Shown here: positions 7,709 through 14,023 of the stretch, one piece after another
How positions within the stretch are numbered: the first letter of the stretch is position 1
How the letters are laid out: every line of letters starts with the position of its first letter
Source of the DNA: an uncultured Collinsella sp.
GTDB lineage: Bacteria; Actinomycetota; Coriobacteriia; Coriobacteriales; Coriobacteriaceae
Direction of reading: 5' to 3'
Assembly (NCBI GenBank): GCA_902493895.1
Contig: CABUQW010000025.1
Coordinates: 1 to 31,202, forward strand
Length of the DNA: 31,202 bases
The notes under the pieces: generated by a model
Database searches by the model: none
The model's input: the letters and a program-made list of their open reading frames with translations, nothing else
Told to the model about the DNA's origin: nothing
Position numbers and translations under genes: made by a program

Positions 7709-8071
7709 TTACTCCTTGGGGAAAACGAGACCGTCGATGCAAACGTCAACGCGCTCGACCTCAACGCCCACCTGGGCATCGATAGCGGCGACCACGGCAG
7801 CGCGAACGGCCTCGGCGAGTTTCTTGAACGGATAGCCAAAGAACACCACGACGCGCACGGTGAGTGCGAGCTTGTCGCCAACGACCTCGGCCTCGACCGC
7901 CGGCTCGGAAGCCGGGGCCTTGGACGAGAGCATCATGGAGACAAGGTTGGTGGCAAGGTCCTTGACGCCAACGGAGGCGATGCCCTCGACATCGGACACG
8001 GCGCGCGAGACGATGGCGGTCAGAACATCGGGCGAAATGCCGATGCCGTCAATCTTGATTTCCTGGGGCAT
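7709..8071 (-). CDS. Asp23/Gls24-family envelope-stress protein
   Basis: The 120-residue protein belongs to the Asp23/Gls24 (DUF322) family, a group of small cytoplasmic or membrane-associated proteins linked to cell-envelope stress. It opens with the typical segment GISPDVLTAIVSRAVSDVEGI and has the usual alpha/beta pattern, with a short Ala/Pro/Glu insertion around residues 52-60. AGGAGG precedes the ATG. It lies between efp and nusB, a position often held by this family in Gram-positive genomes. The exact function is unknown. Confidence 0.85.
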   Translation of the reverse strand: MPQEIKIDGIGISPDVLTAIVSRAVSDVEGIASVGVKDLATNLVSMMLSSKAPASEPAVEAEVVGDKLALTVRVVVFFGYPFKKLAEAVRAAVVAAIDAQVGVEVERVDVCIDGLVFPKE

Positions 8072-8095
8072 GAGTCCTCCTAGAAGAGTTGGTTG

Positions 8096-8659
8096 CTAGA
8101 CGCGGGAGACGAACTTGCCGTCGCGGGTGTCAACCTTGATGACCTCGCCCTCGTTGAGGTACATGGGGACCTGGATGACAGCGCCGGTGTCGATCGTGGC
8201 CGGCTTGGTGGAACCCTGGACGGTGTCGCCCTTAAAGCCCGGATCGGTTTGAACGATGGTGGTCTCGATGAACATCGGCGGGGTCACGCCCATGAGCTCA
8301 TCGTCGGCGAAGAGCAGCTGGCAGATGTCGTTCTCGCGCAGCCACTTGGAGTTCTCGCCCACCATGTCCTCGGGAACGGGAACCTGCTCATAGGTCTCGT
8401 TGTCCATGAAGATGTAGTCAGCGCCATCGTTGTAGAGGTACTGGAACTCACGGGTGGTGAGCATGACGCTCTCGAACTTGGTGCCGGCGTTGCAGGTGTT
8501 CTCGACGACGCGGCCGCTCTTGATGTCGCGGGTCTTGTAGCGCACAAACGCGCCGCCCTTGCCCGGCTTGACATGCTGGAACTCGACGATGGTGTAGACC
8601 TTGTCCTTGATGCGGAGACCGAGGCCGTTCTTGAAGTCGGCGGTGGAAATGGTAGGCAT
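8096..8659 (-). CDS. efp: Translation elongation factor P
   Basis: EF-P binds ribosomes stalled on consecutive prolines and promotes peptide-bond formation. The 187-residue protein has the three-domain EF-P layout. The tip lysine is K34 in VKPGKGGAF, the residue modified by different chemistries in different bacteria; no modifying enzyme is seen nearby. The start ATG at 8659 has AAAGG upstream and gives the standard MPTISTADFKNG N terminus. An 11-codon upstream extension in the same frame has no support. It heads the efp-recN operon. Confidence 0.96.
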   Translation of the reverse strand: MPTISTADFKNGLGLRIKDKVYTIVEFQHVKPGKGGAFVRYKTRDIKSGRVVENTCNAGTKFESVMLTTREFQYLYNDGADYIFMDNETYEQVPVPEDMVGENSKWLRENDICQLLFADDELMGVTPPMFIETTIVQTDPGFKGDTVQGSTKPATIDTGAVIQVPMYLNEGEVIKVDTRDGKFVSRV

Positions 8660-8716
8660 AGCGACCTTTCTTGTTATGGGCAGAACGCACAAGCGTCCAA
8701 ATTACATACGACAGAA

Positions 8717-8722
8717 ATTATA
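8717..8722 (-). promoter_or_regulatory. -10 element of the efp operon promoter
   Basis: A perfect TATAAT reads on the minus strand (8722-8717), about 58 bases before the efp start and downstream of the upstream gene's terminator. No clear -35 box is seen at the usual distance. Confidence 0.5.
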
Positions 8723-8752
8723 CACTTGCAGACGGCGCCTGCGGCGAGCGCA

Positions 8753-8796
8753 TAAAAAGAGAACGCGGGGCGTCCGGATCGATCCGGACGCCCCGC
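8753..8796 (-). terminator. Strong rho-independent terminator of the aminopeptidase gene
   Basis: Bases 8765-8796 are a perfect 32-bp palindrome (arms 8765-8780 and 8781-8796, centre GATCGATC). On the minus strand it is followed by TTCTCTTTTTATG. It separates the aminopeptidase gene from the efp operon. Confidence 0.9.
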
Positions 8797-8819
8797 CCCA
8801 AACTATCTACCGAAGTAGA

Positions 8820-9950
8820 CTAGCAATCGATGACGTGAAGGTCATGCGGCGTCTTGGTGAAGGGCTCGTAGCCGTTCTCGGTGACCACGCCGTAGTCCTC
8901 CAGACGCACGCCGCCCACGCCGGGCAGGTACACGCCGGGCTCCATGGTGATAACCGAGCCGACCTCGATGATATTCTTGCTGCGGTTGAAGTTGGGCAGC
9001 TCGTGGATGTCGATGCCCACGCCGTGACCCAGACCATGGTTGTAGTAATCGCCATAGCCGGCATCGCCGATGATCTTCTTGGAGAGCTTGAAGATGTCGT
9101 TGCCCTCGACGCCCGGATGGATTGCGGCGACGCATTCCTCGTGCGTGCGGCGCACGAGCGCGTACAGGTCGAGCTGCTCCTGGGTAGGCTCGCCCATCAC
9201 GACGGTGCGCGTCATGTCGGAGCGGTAATCACAGTAGCCCGCACCATAATCCATGAGAACGAAATCGCCCTTCTCGATCACGCGGTCGCTCGGCACGGCA
9301 TGCGGGTTGGCGGTGTTGGGGCCGCTAGCGACGATGGAACCGAAGGCCAGGCTGTCGGCACCGTTGGCGAACATAAAGTTCTCGAGCTCGTTGCGCACCT
9401 GCTTCTCGGTCATACCGGGTTTAATAAAGCCGAGCATGTGCTGGAAGGCGGCGTCGGTGATCGACTGTGCGTGGCGCATGAGCTCGATCTCCTCGGCATC
9501 CTTGATGGCGCGCATCTTGCGGATGTCGTCGTGCATCAGCGGCAGCATGCAGGCGACGGAGCGGTCCTCCAGGCCGCGCTGAATGCCCTGGTAAAAATTA
9601 ATCTGCATATCGTCCTCGACAGCACAGACGCGGCACTTGTTGGCCGCGATCTTGCCGGCGACCCAACCGGGGATGGTGCCCTCGTCCATGTCGTAGACCC
9701 AAGGGCTGCCGGCGGGCGTATTCTCCTCAAAGCTGTTGAGGTAGCGCGAGTCGGTGTGGAACAGGCACTGGTCGGCCGTAATAAACGCAGCGTGCGGAAA
9801 CTCGAAGGTGTAGTCAAAGACGCCCTTCACGCCCGTAAGCCAACGAAGGTTGGCCTCGTCGCGTACCACGATGGCGTCGTAGCCACGCTCGGCCATAAGG
9901 GCACGGACACGCTCGATACGACCGGCGGGACCGGCAGCAAACTCAGACAT
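8820..9950 (-). CDS. Xaa-Pro aminopeptidase (M24 family)
   Basis: This is a cytoplasmic dimetal peptidase that removes N-terminal residues preceding proline. The 376-residue protein has a creatinase-like N-terminal domain (about 1-145) and a pita-bread catalytic domain. All five metal ligands are visible: D234 (VLMDYGAGY), D245 (YRSDMTRT), H309 (GLGHGVGIDIHE), E337 (TMEPGV) and E351 (VRLEDYG). AGGAA lies before the ATG. It follows the aroK-aroB genes and precedes efp, an arrangement common in Gram-positive genomes. Whether it prefers dipeptides (PepQ) or longer peptides (PepP) cannot be read from sequence. Confidence 0.92.
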   Translation of the reverse strand: MSEFAAGPAGRIERVRALMAERGYDAIVVRDEANLRWLTGVKGVFDYTFEFPHAAFITADQCLFHTDSRYLNSFEENTPAGSPWVYDMDEGTIPGWVAGKIAANKCRVCAVEDDMQINFYQGIQRGLEDRSVACMLPLMHDDIRKMRAIKDAEEIELMRHAQSITDAAFQHMLGFIKPGMTEKQVRNELENFMFANGADSLAFGSIVASGPNTANPHAVPSDRVIEKGDFVLMDYGAGYCDYRSDMTRTVVMGEPTQEQLDLYALVRRTHEECVAAIHPGVEGNDIFKLSKKIIGDAGYGDYYNHGLGHGVGIDIHELPNFNRSKNIIEVGSVITMEPGVYLPGVGGVRLEDYGVVTENGYEPFTKTPHDLHVIDC

Positions 9951-9981
9951 GCAGATTCCTTTCTTGTTGTCTCTATAAAGA

Positions 9982-10076
9982 CGGGACGGGTCTCAACCGA
10001 ACGACGGAATCGCATGCGATCCGCAACCGATTGGAAACCCGCCCCTCAACATGATACGAAAGACAATGGAAGTCAA
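9982..10076 (-). other. Structured gap between aroB-like gene and aminopeptidase, with possible promoter
   Basis: On the minus strand GGGCGGGTTTC pairs almost fully with GAGACCCGTCCC, enclosing a perfect 12-bp palindrome ATCGCATGCGAT (10009-10020). Two direct CAACCGA repeats lie at 9994-10000 and 10024-10030. TTGACT (10076-10071) and TATCAT (10056-10051) resemble promoter boxes but are only 14 bases apart. The stretch may be an attenuator, a terminator without a long T-run, or an operator. Confidence 0.4.
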
Positions 10077-10082
10077 TAAATC

Positions 10083-11192
10083 TTAGAGAAGTTCTTTGCG
10101 AGAAGCCAAGTAGGCGTGAGCATGGCGCTCAAGAACCTCGTCCTCAACGTTCGTTAGGCGAATGGCGCCGAGTGCCGCGGGCAGCGGCAGCATGCTGCGG
10201 TTCGAGCGGACAAACTGCTGCCTACGGAACTCCTCGATATATGCGGCAGGCTCCAGATCGAAGGCAAGCTCCTCGATACCAAAGTCCTCCAGGCAGTCAT
10301 CGACCTCAAAAACGTAATCGATATCGAAGTCGCAGGCGTCATGTGCTAGGCGCGCCTCAAAGCGCATGCCCTCGGACAACAGCTGGTAGACAGGGACCTG
10401 CGAAGCGGTATCGCCCAAGCAGGCGCGCAGGGTACGCTCCCCCGTCTTGCCAAAATCGAGCGCATGGCGAGCGCTCGGGTTCGTGGCCATCAGTACGTCC
10501 TTGCGGGCAGTCTGAGACCATTGAACGGCATTGACGAGCGCGACCTCCTCGCCCGCGAGAATCTCGGGGACGGTCTCAGTAAACTGATTCCAGCGGGACT
10601 TGCTGCTCGAAAGCATGGTGCCAACAAGTACCACATAGCCGAGCTTGAGGTCCTCGGGGTCCGCCTCGCGAACAAGGTCGAGGTCACACACGACCAAGCC
10701 CGGTTCGGGACGGAACGCGATAGCAGGAAGCGCATTCGACAACGAGGCGACGAGCGGCTTCATGGTCGTCGCGACCGTGAGCATGGCGTCGAACGTCGTC
10801 GGCAGCAACGCGCACTCGGTGCGGCCGCACCACTGATTGGCACACCAGCTAACAACCGAGCAGGTTGCGGCATCGCCAACGGCGACAACCAGATCGTCGC
10901 AGGTAATGCCATTGGCAGTCAGGGCGTCAAAGATAGAATCGGCATCAGCAAGCGTGGCACCAGCAGGCGAAACCTCGAGGGAGAGCTGTGACATGACAAA
11001 ACCGGCATCAACCAGCGCATGCTCGACGACCTCACCAAAACGCTCGGATGTGGCGTCGTTCCAAACCACCATCGCGCGCTTAGGCTTGCCCACAGCCGAG
11101 GCAAACATGCGCGGCAGCTCCTCGAACGCGCCCAATCCGACGCGGACATCGACGCTGCGGTTTTGGAAATTGATCAGTTGACGGCGAATCAT
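10083..11192 (-). CDS. aroB: 3-dehydroquinate synthase-like protein with degenerate active site
   Basis: The 369-residue protein aligns along its length with AroB, which cyclises DAHP to 3-dehydroquinate in the shikimate pathway. The shared skeleton is clear (for example LLPTTFDAM for the family VPTTLLSQVD, and VVCDLDLV for VVVDLDCL). The catalytic residues are not conserved. The GGGVVGD NAD loop reads VGDAATC (105-111), the metal ligand in GLAEVIK is V188, FGHTFGH reads FGKTGER (247-253), and the third ligand in HGEAV is replaced at LLSEG (271-275). Lysines of the substrate loop are also missing. The frame is open and undamaged, so this is not simple decay. The start ATG overlaps the aroK stop (ATGA). 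An 11-codon upstream extension was rejected. It may have a structural, regulatory or altered enzymatic role. Confidence 0.8.
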   Translation of the reverse strand: MIRRQLINFQNRSVDVRVGLGAFEELPRMFASAVGKPKRAMVVWNDATSERFGEVVEHALVDAGFVMSQLSLEVSPAGATLADADSIFDALTANGITCDDLVVAVGDAATCSVVSWCANQWCGRTECALLPTTFDAMLTVATTMKPLVASLSNALPAIAFRPEPGLVVCDLDLVREADPEDLKLGYVVLVGTMLSSSKSRWNQFTETVPEILAGEEVALVNAVQWSQTARKDVLMATNPSARHALDFGKTGERTLRACLGDTASQVPVYQLLSEGMRFEARLAHDACDFDIDYVFEVDDCLEDFGIEELAFDLEPAAYIEEFRRQQFVRSNRSMLPLPAALGAIRLTNVEDEVLERHAHAYLASRKELL

Positions 11193-11722
11193 AGCAGCCC
11201 ACGCTCCAAAAGCATCTCGGCACAAAGGTAGGAAACGTCCTCGAAGGACTTGTTGCGAATATCAAGGGTAAGGTCGGCGGCCTGGCGATACAGCGGACGG
11301 CGATGCTCAAACAGGCGCGCAGCATGCTCGGGCGAACGGAAATCGGGGCGCGTGTCAGACCGACGAATCTGTCGAATCGAATCCTCGAAGTCGCCCTCGA
11401 GGTACACGCACGTACCCATTTCGTGCATCAGTTCAATATTCACCGGCGTTTCGACGATACCGCCCCCGCACGAAACCAACAGGCTGCGCTCGCTTTGGAG
11501 CGAACGGAGCGCCGAGGTCTCGAGCTCGCGAAAACGATCCTCGCCCTCGGTCTCAAAAATCTCGGTTACCGACTTGCCGCAACGGCGCACGACCAGACGG
11601 TCGGTATCGATAAAACGCCGCTTGAACATGGTGCCCACGTTGCGCGCAAGCGTCGACTTGCCCGCGCCCAAAAAGCCGATAAAGAAGATATGGTCGCAGC
11701 CGTGTTTGATGTGCTGGGACAT
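11189..11722 (-). CDS. aroK: Shikimate kinase
   Basis: Shikimate kinase phosphorylates shikimate with ATP to give shikimate 3-phosphate. The 177-residue protein keeps the functional residues: Walker A GFLGAGKST (16-24), the DTD motif (39-41), the arginine in RFRELE (R65), the GGG shikimate loop (86-88) and the lid/base region RRPLY (141-145). The ATG at 11722 lies eight bases after the yqeG stop and has an AGG-type binding site. A TTG seven codons upstream is less likely. Its stop overlaps the aroB-like start, so the two proteins are made together. Confidence 0.93.
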   Translation of the reverse strand: MSQHIKHGCDHIFFIGFLGAGKSTLARNVGTMFKRRFIDTDRLVVRRCGKSVTEIFETEGEDRFRELETSALRSLQSERSLLVSCGGGIVETPVNIELMHEMGTCVYLEGDFEDSIRQIRRSDTRPDFRSPEHAARLFEHRRPLYRQAADLTLDIRNKSFEDVSYLCAEMLLERGLL

Positions 11723-11730
11723 GACGAGAC

Positions 11731-12228
11731 CTATTCCTCGCAAGGAAGGTCGCGCAGGGCCCGGCGCTCAAAGATACGGAAGATCTGCGTATACCACAGG
11801 TCCTGCGTCGCCTGCGGCTTTACCAGGATGGTATCGACGCCGGCGAAGTTGCCGCTCCACACGTCCGTGTAGAGCTGATCACCGATCAGCACCGCCTCGT
11901 CAGCCGTGGCGCCGAGGCGCTTAAGACCCGCCTTGAGGGCAAACGGCGCCGGCTTCATGGCATGGCTGATGGCCTCGAGTCCCAGCTCGCGTGCCGATGC
12001 CATGACCTGGTCGCGATGCCAGTTGTTGGACACCATGCACAGCTTAAAGCCTTTGGCGCGGGCGGTATCGAGCCAAGCGGAAACCGCGGCGGGAACCTGC
12101 TCGGTGTCGCGCGGCACCAGGGTGTTATCGCGATCGAGCAGAATGGCGCGTTTGCCGTCGGCCCAAAGGGTATCAAGGTCGATGCGATCGACCGAGGCAA
12201 CGTAACGTTTGGGGCTAAAAATCCTCAT
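11731..12228 (-). CDS. yqeG: YqeG-family HAD phosphatase
   Basis: The 165-residue protein is a HAD-superfamily class IIIA phosphatase of the YqeG group, distantly related to phosphatidylglycerophosphatase GEP4. The four HAD motifs are visible: LLDRDNTL (D32, D34), MVSNN (S67), KPAP (K92) and GDQLYTDV (D117, D122). The true start is the ATG at 12228, one base after the mltG stop. The upstream in-frame stretch is an Arg/Ser/Thr-rich shadow of mltG and was excluded. In Bacillus, yqeG also lies near a shikimate-pathway gene (aroE). The physiological substrate is not certain. Confidence 0.88.
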   Translation of the reverse strand: MRIFSPKRYVASVDRIDLDTLWADGKRAILLDRDNTLVPRDTEQVPAAVSAWLDTARAKGFKLCMVSNNWHRDQVMASARELGLEAISHAMKPAPFALKAGLKRLGATADEAVLIGDQLYTDVWSGNFAGVDTILVKPQATQDLWYTQIFRIFERRALRDLPCEE

Positions 12229-12229
12229 G

Positions 12230-13585
12230 CTAATTCCAAGACTGTTGATGCTCTTCGTAGGTTTGCGAGAAGTACTCCTCGTCCTGCGTAATGTAGAAAT
12301 ACAGGTCATCGGAGTCGGTCGGCTCAAGCGTGGCCTTGAGTGCCTCGAGCGACGGAGAGCAGATGGGCGTGGGCGGCAGGCCCTCGTGCTTATAGGTGTT
12401 ATACGGACTATCGCTCTGCAGGTCGTCGGCGGTAACCTCGCCACCGGTGACATACATCATGGTCGCATCGCTGTTGAGATAGCGCAGACCATCGAGCTTG
12501 CCGGCAAGACGGTTGTAGAAGACCGAGGCCACGTGCGCGCGCTGGTCGGCGTTGAGGCCCTCGCGCTCAACGATAGAGGCCAAGTTGACGATGTCGTAGT
12601 CGGACATCTCCACGCCATAGCGCTCCTTGATCTTGGCCTCGCAGCTGGCAAAGTCAAGCGACTTATACTCGGCGTTGAACTGGTCAAGCATGGCGCGAAT
12701 CACATCATCGGCGCTTGGGTCCTTACCCAGCGAATAGGTCTTGGGGAACAGGAAGCCCTCGAGCGAATCGTTCGCGGCGTCTTTAAGGAAAGCGTAATCA
12801 TTCACATAATTGCTCGCCTTGGCCTGGTTAAGGAAGTCCTCCTTAGAAATGCTGTCGTATGCCTTGGCCACGCGGTCAGCGACCTGGTCAACCGTCAGAC
12901 CCTCAGGGATAGTCAGCGCATCGGAGCCCGCATTGGGGCCTTCCATGAGCTGCTGAACGACCTTGGTCGCGTCCATGAGCGTGGTGAACGAGTAGGTGCC
13001 AGGCTTAAGCGACATGTCGGCGTTGAGCTTTTTGACCGCCGCGTAATAATCCTTGGGATCATCGACGATATGGTTCTCAGAGAGAATCGAAGCGATGCTG
13101 TCACCCGAGGCACCATCGGGAATCGTGATAGTAACCTGCTGGCCTGCAACGACTTTTGCATCCTCACCCGCAAAGAAGCCCTTGACGGCCGGCACAACAA
13201 AGAAAACGATCGCGACAAGCGCAAGCACGGCGACGACGCCACCGATAATCATAGGCACCGGGGAGCTTTTCTTTTGGGTACCACGGCGGGCGTGCGTGTT
13301 ATAGCTCGAGCGCGTGGCCGGAGCAACGCCGTGCGAGCCATGAGCATGATGTGCGTGGGAGCGTGATTGCGGGGCCTGCCCCTGCGTGCGCTGGGCAGGA
13401 GCCTGTTGCTTAAAACGAGCGCCGCCAGCGGGCTGCGCGGGACGAGCGGCGGGCTGTTGAGCAGCACGCTGAGTAGGCTGAACCGAACGCTGCGTCGGCT
13501 GCGCGGGGCGCTGACCAGGCTGAGCAGGGCGCGGCGCGGGCTGACCCTGACGACTCTGCTGGCGCGGATCGGAAGCGCTAGGCAT
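12230..13585 (-). CDS. mltG: Endolytic murein transglycosylase MltG
   Basis: MltG cleaves nascent peptidoglycan strands at the membrane and so sets glycan length. The 451-residue protein has a cytoplasmic N-terminal tail of about 105 residues, very rich in Gln, Pro, Ala and Arg, with a His-rich patch (77-85). One transmembrane helix (about 110-132) and an extracellular LysM-like plus YceG domain follow. The catalytic glutamate is E340 in LASIVEREG, and the motifs LNSDATMMY and SDSPYNTY are present. The usual GLPPGPI reads GLPPTPI here. AGGAGG precedes the ATG, which overlaps the ruvX end by eight bases. Confidence 0.93.
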   Translation of the reverse strand: MPSASDPRQQSRQGQPAPRPAQPGQRPAQPTQRSVQPTQRAAQQPAARPAQPAGGARFKQQAPAQRTQGQAPQSRSHAHHAHGSHGVAPATRSSYNTHARRGTQKKSSPVPMIIGGVVAVLALVAIVFFVVPAVKGFFAGEDAKVVAGQQVTITIPDGASGDSIASILSENHIVDDPKDYYAAVKKLNADMSLKPGTYSFTTLMDATKVVQQLMEGPNAGSDALTIPEGLTVDQVADRVAKAYDSISKEDFLNQAKASNYVNDYAFLKDAANDSLEGFLFPKTYSLGKDPSADDVIRAMLDQFNAEYKSLDFASCEAKIKERYGVEMSDYDIVNLASIVEREGLNADQRAHVASVFYNRLAGKLDGLRYLNSDATMMYVTGGEVTADDLQSDSPYNTYKHEGLPPTPICSPSLEALKATLEPTDSDDLYFYITQDEEYFSQTYEEHQQSWN

Positions 13586-14006
13586 GCTGAACCTCCTCGT
13601 TTTTACGATCGAGCCATGTCTGCAAGAACAGGCTGGCGGCGATCATGTCAATCTTGCCCCTCATCTGCTTTTCGTTGAGCCCCTGCTCCCGCAGGATTCG
13701 CTTGGCCTCCTGCGAGGACAGACGCTCGTCCTCAAACTCCAGCGGAAGTTCGAGCTCGTCGGCAATCTTTTGGGCCACGGCGGCGACGCGCTCGGCCTGG
13801 GGGCCGGGCTCACCGGCCATGGTCAAGGGACGTCCGCTTACCAGGATATCGGGCTCATAGTCCTCAACCAGGTAGCGAAACGTCTTTGCCATGCCAGTGA
13901 CCTCGGCAGCAGGAAGCACCTTGACAGGCATCGCCATCTTGCCATCACGGCTCGAGACGGCAATGCCAATCCTGGTCTCCCCTATGTCCAGCGCGAGCGC
14001 GACCAC
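13578..14006 (-). CDS. ruvX: RuvX/YqgF-family nuclease
   Basis: YqgF-family proteins have an RNase H-like fold and act as Holliday-junction resolvases or in 16S rRNA 5'-end processing. The 142-residue protein shows the acidic motifs LDIGETRIG (D7), FEDERLSSQEA and KIDMIAASLFL. The start is GTG at 14006, with only a weak AGG upstream. It lies 17 bases after the alaS stop and overlaps mltG. The alaS-ruvX-mltG-aro order is frequent in Gram-positive bacteria. Confidence 0.92.
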   Translation of the reverse strand: MVALALDIGETRIGIAVSSRDGKMAMPVKVLPAAEVTGMAKTFRYLVEDYEPDILVSGRPLTMAGEPGPQAERVAAVAQKIADELELPLEFEDERLSSQEAKRILREQGLNEKQMRGKIDMIAASLFLQTWLDRKNEEVQHA

Positions 14007-14023
14007 AGCGACAACCTAGGTTC

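Noticed and set aside
8601..10079. Plus-strand open frame of 492 codons opposite the aminopeptidase gene
   Set aside because: No domain, no ribosome binding site, and it crosses the terminator palindrome at 8765-8796.
10083..11192. AroB-like gene as a decaying pseudogene
   Set aside because: The frame has no internal stop or frameshift, keeps its length and is coupled to aroK; only active-site motifs are lost, which suggests change of function rather than decay.
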